Positions 14,386-21,170 of a DNA stretch of 21,170 nucleotides are shown in pieces. Both the position numbers and the translations under genes were made by a program. This stretch comes from a virus. The DNA is taken from IMG/VR virus record IMGVR_UViG_3300043411_001902, positions 1 to 21,170 of that record; one strand, given 5' to 3'. The notes beneath the pieces are model-generated. The model saw only the letters and a list, made by a program, of their open reading frames with translations, ran no database searches and had not been told where the DNA came from. Position 1 is the first letter of the stretch. Each line of letters begins with the position of its first letter.

Positions 14386-14702
14386 CGATTCACAAGCGGG
14401 TGTTCCACCGCGACCCGGTCGCGGGGACCACCGAGTACCTGTACTACGACGACGACACCGACCAGATCCGGATGGAGACGGAGCAGGACATCGAGCCGCT
14501 GGCCGAGCTGGCGCAGTACGTGCGCCACGGCTTCGACGAGCGCGCGCGGTGGAAGGGCGACATGCACCACGTGGCCTCGGTCCCCATGACGGTCTACGAG
14601 GAGCTGCGGAAGAAGGGCATCCTGCAGGACAAGGTAGCACTCCGAAAGTGGCTCAACGACCCGGACAATCGCGTCTTCCGGACGCGCCCCGGCCGCGTCT
14701 AG
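14382..14702 (+). CDS. Conserved small phage protein, 106 aa
   Basis: GTG start in a GTGA overlap with the preceding stop and a strong ribosome site just before it; an ATG at 14370 would add four residues. Key stretches: YLYYDDDTDQIRMETEQDIE, ARWKGDMHHVASVPMTVYEE, then a C-terminal block rich in K/L/R (LRKKGILQDK) ending in NDPDNRVFRTRPGRV. The last blocks are the type often seen in phage proteins encoded near head genes, but no function is established. Acidic N-terminus, basic C-terminus, no membrane segment. Confidence 0.7.
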   Translation: MTIHKRVFHRDPVAGTTEYLYYDDDTDQIRMETEQDIEPLAELAQYVRHGFDERARWKGDMHHVASVPMTVYEELRKKGILQDKVALRKWLNDPDNRVFRTRPGRV

Positions 14703-14714
14703 GAGGCGCGCGAC

Positions 14715-15515
14715 ATGGCAAAGAACTTCACCAAGGAGCTGGTGTTCCCCCGCGCGCCCAAGGCGGCGCGGAACCTCGACAAGGACCCGATCCTCACCAT
14801 CGCGATCTGCATTCCGTCGCGGGACCAGTGGGACTCCCGCTTCGGGTACCGGCTGGCGCGGCTGATGGCGTTCACGGGGGCCACGCTCTGCGCGGACGGG
14901 CTGGCGGACCTTCGGCTGCACATGGTCAACGGGTCGCTGATCGACAGCTCGCGATGCACGCTGGTGAAGGAGGCGCTCACCGAGGGGGCCACGCACCTCT
15001 TCTGGCTGGATACCGACATGACGTTCCCGGAAGACACCATCGTCCGGCTGCTCCGGCACAACAAACCGATCGTGACGGTCAACGCGCCGACGCGCCGGTT
15101 CCCGATCCAGCCGACGGCGTTCAAGCGGATCGACTATGAGCACGGGCTGCACGCTCGACTGTACACCGAGGAGGGCAGCACGGGTCTCGAGGAGGTCGAG
15201 GCGTGCGGCTTCTCGGTGGCCATGATGCAGGCCAAGATCTTCGAGTCCATCCCCATGCCGGCCTTCCTTACCGAATACGATAAGGGGACTGGCCGCTGGA
15301 AGGGTGAGGACGTTTATTTCTGCGAGCAGGCGCGGGCGGCCGGGTTCCCCGTTCTCGTGGATCACGACCTCTCGAAGCTGATCGGCCATGTCGGGGTGAT
15401 GGAGTACCGCCACGACCACGCGCTGGCCGTGCGAGAGCTGGACGCGGAGTCGGGCGTCCGAAGTGGGATCGTGGTGCCCGAGGGGGTCCTCGCCGATGGC
15501 GCTGTCAACGTATGA
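14715..15515 (+). CDS. Glycosyltransferase, GT-A type
   Basis: The 266-aa protein probably transfers a sugar from a nucleotide donor. It shows ILTIAICIPSRDQWD (about 26-40), the metal/sugar-nucleotide DxD in HLFWLDTDMTFP (D99-D101), GEDVYFCEQARAAGF (about 197-211) resembling the acceptor-side ED loop, and a likely metal-binding His in KLIGHVG (about 225). AGGAGG precedes the ATG. It sits inside the structural operon, between a small head-region gene and the neck adaptor, with which it overlaps by 20 nt. The acceptor could be a virion protein, phage DNA bases or host surface glycan; none can be chosen from sequence. Confidence 0.8.
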   Translation: MAKNFTKELVFPRAPKAARNLDKDPILTIAICIPSRDQWDSRFGYRLARLMAFTGATLCADGLADLRLHMVNGSLIDSSRCTLVKEALTEGATHLFWLDTDMTFPEDTIVRLLRHNKPIVTVNAPTRRFPIQPTAFKRIDYEHGLHARLYTEEGSTGLEEVEACGFSVAMMQAKIFESIPMPAFLTEYDKGTGRWKGEDVYFCEQARAAGFPVLVDHDLSKLIGHVGVMEYRHDHALAVRELDAESGVRSGIVVPEGVLADGAVNV

Positions 15516-16128
15516 CGAGCTGCAGGCGTCTGTCGCGGACTGGCTGAACCGCGCGGACCTGACGGCGGTCATCCCGGACTTCATCGTCCTCGCGGAGGCC
15601 GAGCTGCGGCGCTCCCTGCGGGCGAAGCAGATCCGGGCACGCTCGACCATCACGCTGGACACCACGGGCGAGTACACGCTCCCGGCCGGGGTCAAGGAGA
15701 TTACCTCCCTGTACCTCAACGGGGCGACGGTCAAGGGCGAGATCGAGATGACCACGCCGGAGCGGGTGAACCTCATCCGCTCTCAGTGGGGCCCCAGCGG
15801 CGTCCCGTTCATGGCCGCCGTGGTCAACGGGACTCTGCTCCTCGGCCCCGTGCCGGACGCCGATTACACGGCCGAGATCATCTGGGACGCGGAGATCACG
15901 CCGCTGAGCGCGACCGCGCCCACCAACTGGCTGCTGACGGACTATCCCGACGTCTACCTGTACGGCGCGCTGATGCACGCGGCGCCGTACCTGAAGGACG
16001 ACGAGCGCATCCCGGTCTGGCGCGACACCTTCGCGGGTGCGCTGGATCGTCTGGAAAAGGCTCGCGACTCCGCGGAGTACGGCGCCAACACGCCCGTCGT
16101 CCGTCGGAAGAGCGCACTCGGGGAGTGA
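15496..16128 (+). CDS. Neck adaptor (head-tail connector) protein
   Basis: The 210-aa protein has the N-terminal signature MALSTYDELQASVADWLNR, followed by IPDFIVLAEAELRRSLRAKQ, the opening of phage adaptor proteins that bind under the portal. A beta-rich middle (TLPAGVKEITSLYL) and a final helix (PYLKDDERIPVWRDTFAGAL) also fit. The ATG at 15496 follows a GAGGGGG and overlaps the glycosyltransferase end by 20 nt; a longer in-frame start lies well inside that gene and is unlikely. The position before the nozzle-like gene supports it. Confidence 0.8.
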   Translation: MALSTYDELQASVADWLNRADLTAVIPDFIVLAEAELRRSLRAKQIRARSTITLDTTGEYTLPAGVKEITSLYLNGATVKGEIEMTTPERVNLIRSQWGPSGVPFMAAVVNGTLLLGPVPDADYTAEIIWDAEITPLSATAPTNWLLTDYPDVYLYGALMHAAPYLKDDERIPVWRDTFAGALDRLEKARDSAEYGANTPVVRRKSALGE

Positions 16129-16131
16129 CGC

Positions 16132-16692
16132 ATGGCTGACGGATCGACGACCAACTACGGCCTCATCCTGCCCGAGGTGGGCGGATCGAACGGCTCGTGG
16201 GGGACCAAGCTCAACACCGACCTGACCGACATCGACACCGAGCTGAAGGCCGTCTCGGATGTCGCCGCCGCGGCGCTGCCGAAGGCTGGCGGGACGCTCA
16301 CCGGGCCGGTGAAGGACACCATCGTGGCGGTGGCGTCGGCGGGCAACGGCGTGGAGACGCTGACGCTCAACCTCGCACTCGGCAACGTCTTCCTCGTCAC
16401 CATCGGGCACACGGGGCTCAAGACGCTGCAGCTCTCCAACTTCCCGGGTACCGGGCTCGCGGTCTCCTTCCGGGTCATGGTGGTCGCCACGGTGGGCAGC
16501 GTGCAGTTCGAGTACGGGGGCACCTCCTTCCGCAACGTGCGGGCGATGGAAGGCGCGTCCACCGACGACAAGACCAACAACACGTTGAACCTCTCCAACA
16601 CCGAGACCCACTGGGGCTGGCTGCACGCCATCAAGGGTGTCTACGGGGACCGCGCGTACGGCATGATCGCCAGCGACGCGTACTTCAACTAG
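16132..16692 (+). CDS. Tail-fibre-like protein, 186 aa
   Basis: Residues 7-31 (TNYGLILPEVGGSNGSWGT, then NTDLTDID) are the typical virion-attachment start of many phage fibres. KAGGTLTGPVKDTI (about 51-64) is a common fibre repeat. The remainder is beta-rich and ends in a short region without an enzymatic motif. Fibre ends of this size may be complete short fibres or adaptors for the glycine-rich fibre. GGGGAG precedes the ATG. Confidence 0.65.
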   Translation: MADGSTTNYGLILPEVGGSNGSWGTKLNTDLTDIDTELKAVSDVAAAALPKAGGTLTGPVKDTIVAVASAGNGVETLTLNLALGNVFLVTIGHTGLKTLQLSNFPGTGLAVSFRVMVVATVGSVQFEYGGTSFRNVRAMEGASTDDKTNNTLNLSNTETHWGWLHAIKGVYGDRAYGMIASDAYFN

Positions 16693-16705
16693 GAGCCGCG
16701 ACTCA

Positions 16706-17077
16706 ATGACCGACGAAGATCGGGAGCTGGGCCGCCTCGAGGGAGAAATGGCGGCCATGAAGGTGCAGATCTCGGAGCTGGGGCAGGACCTCGAGGCCGT
16801 GAAGGCGGACGTCCATGAGATCAAGGTCATGATGGCGGAGATGCGGACGGAGCTGCGCCTGCAGGCGAAGCGGCAGTCGTCCCTCGAGCCCATCTTCTCC
16901 TTCATGCTGCTGGGCGCCTGCGGCGCCGGCATCTGGTTCGGCAAGATCGAGGCGTGGCACGCGGGCATCGGCGTCATCGTGGCGGCCCTCGTGCTGCAGC
17001 GGGCGTCGCTGGGCCGGGTGCTGGCCGGGTACTTCAACCGCGGCAAGGCCGAGGAGAGCAAGTCCGATGTCGCCTGA
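16706..17077 (+). CDS. Holin candidate (coiled coil plus two membrane helices)
   Basis: The 123-aa protein has an N-terminal coiled coil (ELGRLEGEMAAMKVQISELG; about 7-55), then hydrophobic segments at about 62-79 (PIFSFMLLGACGAGIWFG) and 86-98 (AGIGVIVAALVL), and a basic tail. It overlaps the endolysin start by 11 nt, the classical holin position. The role, a timed hole in the inner membrane that releases the endolysin, is inferred from size, topology and neighbour. No characterised holin family is claimed. Confidence 0.65.
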   Translation: MTDEDRELGRLEGEMAAMKVQISELGQDLEAVKADVHEIKVMMAEMRTELRLQAKRQSSLEPIFSFMLLGACGAGIWFGKIEAWHAGIGVIVAALVLQRASLGRVLAGYFNRGKAEESKSDVA

Positions 17078-17522
17078 CCTCGTGGCGCACGTCAAGCAGG
17101 CCGAGGGGCTGCGCCTGCGGGCGTACCGCTGCCCCGCCGGCTACTGGACGGTCGGGTACGGCCACCGGGTGCCGTCGTCCAAGACGACGGTCACGGCGGG
17201 GCAGGCCGAGGTCTGGCTGGTGGAGGATCTCCGGAAGGCGGAGCGGCAGGCGCTCGGGCTGGTCCCCGGGCTCGCCGGCCGCCGACTGGACGCGCTGACT
17301 GACCTCGTCTTCAACGTGGGGCTCGGCGCCCTCGACGGGGACGATCCGGACAGCCCGCTCGATGACGCGGGGGTCGTACGCGCCCTGCGGGCCGGCGACT
17401 GGCTGGCTGCCGCCACGCGATTCCGGCAGTGGTGCCACGCGCGCGTCGGCGGGCAGCTGGTGGTCTTGCCGGGGCTCGCCGCGCGGCGGGCCGTGGGCGC
17501 GCGCTGGATCGAGGAGGGCTGA
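17067..17522 (+). CDS. Endolysin, GH24 lysozyme (muramidase)
   Basis: The 151-aa protein cuts peptidoglycan glycan strands. It carries the E-8aa-D/C-5aa-T triad of this family: E13, C22 and T28 in EGLRLRAYRCPAGYWTVGYG. The Cys form is known in phage lysozymes that have CPAG. TDLVFNVGLGAL (about 77-88) corresponds to the second conserved block (usually FNxG), and the C-terminal helix near RFRQWCH also fits. Nothing like a signal-anchor is present, so it needs a holin. Size is normal. Confidence 0.92.
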   Translation: MSPDLVAHVKQAEGLRLRAYRCPAGYWTVGYGHRVPSSKTTVTAGQAEVWLVEDLRKAERQALGLVPGLAGRRLDALTDLVFNVGLGALDGDDPDSPLDDAGVVRALRAGDWLAAATRFRQWCHARVGGQLVVLPGLAARRAVGARWIEEG

Positions 17523-19754
17523 GTGCTTACCGCGCTCAAGATCCCGCCCGGCGTTTACCGCAACGGCACCAAGTACCAGACCAAGGGGCGCTGGTACGAT
17601 GCGTCACTGGTGCGGTGCTTCGAGGGCACGATCCGCCCGGTCGGCGGGTGGCAGGAGCTGGAGGCCACCGGTCAGAACAGCGAGATCACCGCGTCGATCT
17701 TTGACGACGCCTTCAGTGGGGCTGTCGACACGGCCCTTACCGCGCATACGCCCGACTTCCCGGCCGCGTTCTCGTGGACGGACGCGGACGCGGCGTTCGA
17801 GCTGGACGGCTCGGGCGCGCTGCGCCCTGCGGTGACCGACGGGAACGTGCACAAGGCGTACGTGGCCGACGAGATCGGGACGCCGGCGGCGGGGCAGGAC
17901 TTCTGGTTCGAAATGACGCTGCCGGCGGTCGCCTCGGGCTTCGCCAGCGCGAGTCAGGGCCTGATCTTCCTGCGCTCCTCGGCCGACAGCGAGGAGTACT
18001 GGATGCGGCTCTTCCCGACGCCGCACGCGGGCAACACGGGGTGGGACTTCTTCAACGGCATCCTGATGAACAGCCGGAGCAGCGCGGGGGCCGACGAGCC
18101 GACGCGCTCCAACACGCTCTCGGCCACGCCCAATCTCCCGGCGGGCAGCTACCGGTTCGGGGTCAACATCGTGTCAGGCACGCAGTACGACGTCTGGTGG
18201 GAGCCCGCGGGCGGAGGCTCGCGCACCATCCTCGCCTCGTGGACGGGCAACTCGGCCGCGCTGGTGAGCCGGCTCGACGCGACGCACTCGAAGATGGGGC
18301 TGATCGCCGAGATGGAAGTCGGCTCGGATACCAAGATCAACTACACCCGCGTGCGGACGGAAGTTGTCACCGCGACCAACGGGACCGAGATCACGCTCGA
18401 GGGCGTGCCGCGGGCGATGGTCGGCTGGCGGGGCGACGACGGGAACCAGACGCTCGCGGTGGGGACCAACGAGAAGCTCTACGGGCACGTGACGGGCATC
18501 CTGTACGACCTGACGCCCTCGGGCTTCGTGCCCGGGAGCGTGGACTCGTCCCAGACCGCGCCCGGCGGCGGCTCGGCCGGGAACTACGGGGACGGTGACT
18601 ACGGCGAGGGGCCGTTCGGTACGGGCAACCCCGCGCAGGAGGCCATCACGCCGGCCGCCGTCTGGCACCTCGACACCTTCGGGGAGTACCTCGTCGGCTG
18701 CTGCGCGCCGAACGACGGGGACCTCTACTACTGGACGCGCGACGTTGAGGAGGCGGCCCAGCAGATGCCGGGTGCCCCGACGGAGTGCAAGGGCATCGTG
18801 GTCACGCCCGAGCGGTTCGTCTTCGCGCTGGGCGCCGGCGGGGCCTCGCGCCGGGTCGAGTGGGCCGATCAGGAGAGCCTGACGGCGTGGACGCCTGCGT
18901 CCACCAATCAGGCGGGCGGCATCGACCTCGAAGGCGTCGGGACGCTGGTCGCGGGCCGGCGCTCCAAGGGCGAGACGCTGCTCTGGACGGACGACGATAT
19001 GCACGCGGCGCGGTATATCGGCGGCACCCTGATCTACAGCTTCGAGAAGGTCGGATCGAAGTGCGGCCTGATCGCGCCCGGTGCGGTCGCGCTCGTCGAC
19101 ACCAAGGCCATCTGGATGGGCAACCGCCAGTTCCACCTCTATGACGGGTACGTGCGGAGCCTGCCGTGCGAGGTCAGCGACCTCGTGTTCTCGGACTTCA
19201 ACTACGACCAGCGCCAGAAGGTGACGGCCATGACGCTCTCACCCTTCGGCGAGATCTGGTGGTTCTACCCGAGCCTCGCCTCGACGGAAAACGACCGCTA
19301 CGTGGTGTGGAACTACCGGGAGAACCACTGGATGGTCGGGGCCCTGCCCCGCACAGCGGGCTGCGACTCGGGCGCGCTCGCGTACCCGATGGCGGCGGGG
19401 CCCAACGGCAAGATCTACGAGCACGAGCGGGGATCGGACCACCTCGACTTTGACGCGGCGGTAGTGCGGCCGTACATCGAGAGCGGTCCGGTCGAGATCG
19501 GGGACGGGGACCGGGTGTCCGCGGTGACTCAGCTGGTGCCCGACGAGAAGACCCACGGCGACGCGCAGTTCTACCTGTACGCGTCGATGTACCCGGGCGA
19601 GTCCGAGGTGTCGCATGGTCCCTTCTCGATCCGGACCCTGACCGATAGCCGGGTCACGGGCCGGTGGGTGCGCCTGCGGGTCGAGGAAGTCAACGCGGTG
19701 AGCTGGCGGCTCGGTTCGCTGCGGCTGGATCTCCGGGAAGCGGGGCGCCGCTAG
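17523..19754 (+). CDS. Tail nozzle/tube-like structural protein with inserted ConA-like domain
   Basis: The 743-aa protein starts at a GTG directly after the endolysin stop. The N-terminus (VYRNGTKYQTKGRWYDASLV, then RPVGGW; about 11-43) and the block from residue about 292 (LEGVPRAMVGWRGDDGNQTL, GTNEKLY) belong to one podophage tail hub/nozzle family in which these parts are normally close together. Between them lies a segment of roughly 225 residues (about 57-283) with a ConA/LamG look: DAFSGAVDTALTAHTPDF, FWFEMTLP, GLIFLRSSADSEEYWMRLF, SYRFGVNIVSGTQYDVWWE. The rest shows propeller-like repeats (EYLVGCCAPNDGDLYYWTRD, IWMGNRQFHLYDG). Role: distal tail tube, with the insert probably binding sugar. 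Confidence 0.75.
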   Translation: MLTALKIPPGVYRNGTKYQTKGRWYDASLVRCFEGTIRPVGGWQELEATGQNSEITASIFDDAFSGAVDTALTAHTPDFPAAFSWTDADAAFELDGSGALRPAVTDGNVHKAYVADEIGTPAAGQDFWFEMTLPAVASGFASASQGLIFLRSSADSEEYWMRLFPTPHAGNTGWDFFNGILMNSRSSAGADEPTRSNTLSATPNLPAGSYRFGVNIVSGTQYDVWWEPAGGGSRTILASWTGNSAALVSRLDATHSKMGLIAEMEVGSDTKINYTRVRTEVVTATNGTEITLEGVPRAMVGWRGDDGNQTLAVGTNEKLYGHVTGILYDLTPSGFVPGSVDSSQTAPGGGSAGNYGDGDYGEGPFGTGNPAQEAITPAAVWHLDTFGEYLVGCCAPNDGDLYYWTRDVEEAAQQMPGAPTECKGIVVTPERFVFALGAGGASRRVEWADQESLTAWTPASTNQAGGIDLEGVGTLVAGRRSKGETLLWTDDDMHAARYIGGTLIYSFEKVGSKCGLIAPGAVALVDTKAIWMGNRQFHLYDGYVRSLPCEVSDLVFSDFNYDQRQKVTAMTLSPFGEIWWFYPSLASTENDRYVVWNYRENHWMVGALPRTAGCDSGALAYPMAAGPNGKIYEHERGSDHLDFDAAVVRPYIESGPVEIGDGDRVSAVTQLVPDEKTHGDAQFYLYASMYPGESEVSHGPFSIRTLTDSRVTGRWVRLRVEEVNAVSWRLGSLRLDLREAGRR

Positions 19755-20131
19755 TGGGCGTCCCGTACCGCCGACTGCCGGCGCCGGCGCCGCGCTACGA
19801 CCCGGAGAACGAGTCGCAGATGCGATCCGCGGTCGAGGGCACGCTCCGGGCACTCGCGGAGCGCGCCCTGACGGCCGACGGTCTCGAAGTGCTGGAGGGG
19901 GCCAACCCGACGATGGGCGTGGCCACGCTGGTCGCGGGGGTCGCGACCGTCCTGACCAACCGGGTGACGGCGTCCAGCCGGATCTTCCTCTCGGTCCAGA
20001 CGCCCGGGGGCACGCAGGGCTTCCTGAGCGCCGCCGTGGCCAGCCGGGTGTCCGGGACGAGCTTCGCGATCGCCAGCACCAGCGCGACCGAGACCTCGGT
20101 GGTGGCGTGGCTGCTGGTGGAGCCCCAGTGA
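19754..20131 (+). CDS. Small virion protein, 125 aa (fibre or decoration type)
   Basis: GTG start overlapping the preceding TAG by one base. N-terminal MGVPYRRLPAPAPRYDPENE and a short helix (MRSAVEGTLRALAERA) resemble anchors of small tail proteins. The C-terminal half (about 55-125: MGVATLVAGVATVLTNRVTA, SSRIFLSVQTPGGTQGFLSA, VVAWLLVEPQ) is a beta domain found in many phage fibre, spike and decoration proteins. An exact position on the virion cannot be given. Starts further upstream lie inside the nozzle gene and are rejected. Confidence 0.65.
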   Translation: MGVPYRRLPAPAPRYDPENESQMRSAVEGTLRALAERALTADGLEVLEGANPTMGVATLVAGVATVLTNRVTASSRIFLSVQTPGGTQGFLSAAVASRVSGTSFAIASTSATETSVVAWLLVEPQ

Positions 20132-20502
20132 CCCCCGAAGTGGACTTTGCGCGGGTGGCCGGCTACCTTGAGGACGCGCTGGGGTACACGGGGGGCACCC
20201 ACACCCTTGACGACGTACGGCGGGGTATCGCCGACGGGTCGCTCCAGCTCTGGCCCGCCGCGGAATCCGCCCTCGTCACTGAGCTGCTACGCTACCCGAC
20301 TGGGTTGAAGGTCGTCAACTTCTTCCTCGCGGGCGGCAACATGGCGGAGGTCAAGCGCCTCTACCACATCGTCATCGCGTGGGCCCGCACGCAGGGCTGC
20401 ACACGCGCCACGTTCACCGGACGGCGGGGGTGGGAGCGTTCCTTCCTCACGGCCGACGAGGGGTGGAGCCCTGCGCTCACCTTCTACACCAAGGAGCTAT
20501 GA
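20128..20502 (+). CDS. Small virion-region protein, possibly GNAT-like, 124 aa
   Basis: GTG start in a GTGA overlap. The protein has LWPAAESALVTELLRYPTGL (about 37-56), LAGGNMAEVKRLYHIVIAWA (about 63-82) and CTRATFTGRRGWERSFL. The last part resembles the C-terminal strand/helix of acyltransferase-like folds, and internal virion protein A of T7-like phages has a comparable fold. Catalytic activity is not claimed: the usual acetyl-CoA loop is not clear. Its place between tail and ejection-type genes supports a virion or assembly role. Confidence 0.55.
   Translation: MTPEVDFARVAGYLEDALGYTGGTHTLDDVRRGIADGSLQLWPAAESALVTELLRYPTGLKVVNFFLAGGNMAEVKRLYHIVIAWARTQGCTRATFTGRRGWERSFLTADEGWSPALTFYTKEL
20491..20496 (+). 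promoter_or_regulatory. Shine-Dalgarno site that decides between two starts
   Basis: AAGGAG lies 8 nt before the ATG at 20505 but only 2 nt before the ATG at 20499. The second ATG is therefore preferred, although the first would form an ATGA overlap with the preceding stop. Confidence 0.5.
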
Positions 20503-20504
20503 AG

Positions 20505-21029
20505 ATGGGCAAGGGCCAGACGCAGACGCAGACGGTGTCCCCGGACGACAAGACCAAGGGCTGGATCGACCAGTACCGAACCCGGATCGCGGGACTCGAC
20601 CCGGCCGCCGGCGACTACGGGTACGGCGCCGCGCGCGACGCGCTGCAGCAGAACTTCGACCGCCAGCGCGGCCTCGCGGGCGTGAGCGCCAACCAGCAGG
20701 CGACGGCGGCCGGTGCCTTCGGAGGCGACCGGCACGCCATCCTGCAGGCGGAGCTGCAGGGCGGCGTCAACCGGGACGAGACCAACGCGCTCGCCAGCCT
20801 CGGCATGTCCGAAGCGGACGCGCTGTGGGGCCGGATCATGCAGCAGCTGGGGATGATGGGCGACGCCTCGCGTCTCGGGGGCATGAAGACCAGCAGCCAC
20901 CAGTCCGGCAATCTCCTCGGCGACCTGCTCGGCGCGGGGCTGACCATCGGCGGCATGGCGATCGGCGGGCCCGCGGGGGCCGCGGCGGGGAGCGCTATCG
21001 GGGGCGGTGACTACAAGGGGTTCGTGTAA
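20505..21029 (+). CDS. Internal virion / ejection-type protein, 174 aa
   Basis: The N-terminus is Gln/Thr-rich (MGKGQTQTQTVSPDDKTKGW). The helical middle includes ALQQNFDRQRGLAGVSANQQ and AFGGDRHAILQAELQGGVNR; A-F-G-G-x-R is a recurring motif of podophage proteins injected with the DNA. The C-terminus is a Gly/Ala/Leu/Ile stretch (about 144-168) able to enter a membrane. The function, a small ejection protein forming part of the DNA channel, is inferred from these features and the neighbouring genes. The stop overlaps the next start as TAATG. Confidence 0.65.
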   Translation: MGKGQTQTQTVSPDDKTKGWIDQYRTRIAGLDPAAGDYGYGAARDALQQNFDRQRGLAGVSANQQATAAGAFGGDRHAILQAELQGGVNRDETNALASLGMSEADALWGRIMQQLGMMGDASRLGGMKTSSHQSGNLLGDLLGAGLTIGGMAIGGPAGAAAGSAIGGGDYKGFV

Positions 21030-21170
21030 TGAGCAACCCGTTCGCGGGGCTGCAGGGCGTGCAGCCCGAGATCCCGGCGGCGCCGACGCTGCCGGCGTGG
21101 GCCCAGCGGTACCCGTTCACGCAGCCCCCCGCCAAGGCCGCAGCCCCCCGGGGCCCCGGCCTGCTCGGGC
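21029..21170 (+). CDS. Start of a further virion gene, cut by the window end
   Basis: ATG in a TAATG overlap with the preceding stop; 47 codons are visible and open to the end. It starts MSNPFAGLQGVQPEIPAAPT and is rich in Pro and Ala. This is too short to classify. Its place after an ejection-type gene makes a larger internal virion protein likely. Confidence 0.6.
   Translation, partial: MSNPFAGLQGVQPEIPAAPTLPAWAQRYPFTQPPAKAAAPRGPGLLG

Noticed and set aside
1-21170. tRNA genes, integrase and attachment site
   Set aside because: No cloverleaf, no recombinase motif and no att-like duplication were seen, so lysogeny cannot be argued from this window.

Overview
The window is a continuous piece of a tailed, podovirus-like bacteriophage genome (or prophage), very G+C-rich by eye. 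It carries packaging, head, neck/tail, fibre and lysis genes, almost all on the + strand. The hallmark genes are a terminase pair, a portal with a coiled-coil tail, an acidic scaffold, an SU10-type (DUF5309-like) major capsid protein, a neck adaptor, a tail-nozzle-like protein, a holin candidate, a GH24 lysozyme and internal-virion-type proteins. No integrase, tRNA, CRISPR or insertion sequence was seen. The host cannot be named from the sequence. It is probably a high-G+C Gram-negative bacterium, because one protein has a classical signal peptide and another looks like an envelope-spanning protein.

Left part (1-1210): two leftward genes. One is a DUF2786 protein running off the window edge and the other is a small unknown protein. 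Both probably depend on a promoter at about 1205-1233 and are separated by a hairpin.

Divergent control region (about 1210-1820): this is the most unusual part. Twelve 9-bp elements (CGGACNNAT) lie as six on one strand and six on the other, in exact mirror positions around base 1415. They are followed by a 33-bp tandem repeat and then by terS, which has no ribosome-binding site and may be leaderless. The region could be a packaging site, a replication origin or a master operator.

Right part (1820-21170): terS, a G/C-homopolymer-rich gap with a TATAAT box, a secreted ConA-like protein, terL, three tightly overlapping small genes, a structural protein, the portal, two fibre/decoration proteins, a 21-residue repeat protein, a small helical protein, the scaffold, the capsid protein and a strong terminator hairpin. 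After the terminator come a membrane/coiled-coil protein resembling a spanin, a conserved small protein, a glycosyltransferase, the adaptor, a fibre-like protein, holin and endolysin, a nozzle-like protein carrying an inserted ConA-like domain, two small virion proteins, an ejection-type protein and the start of one more gene. Many junctions overlap by 1-20 nt (ATGA, GTGA, TAATG), as expected of a translationally coupled late operon.
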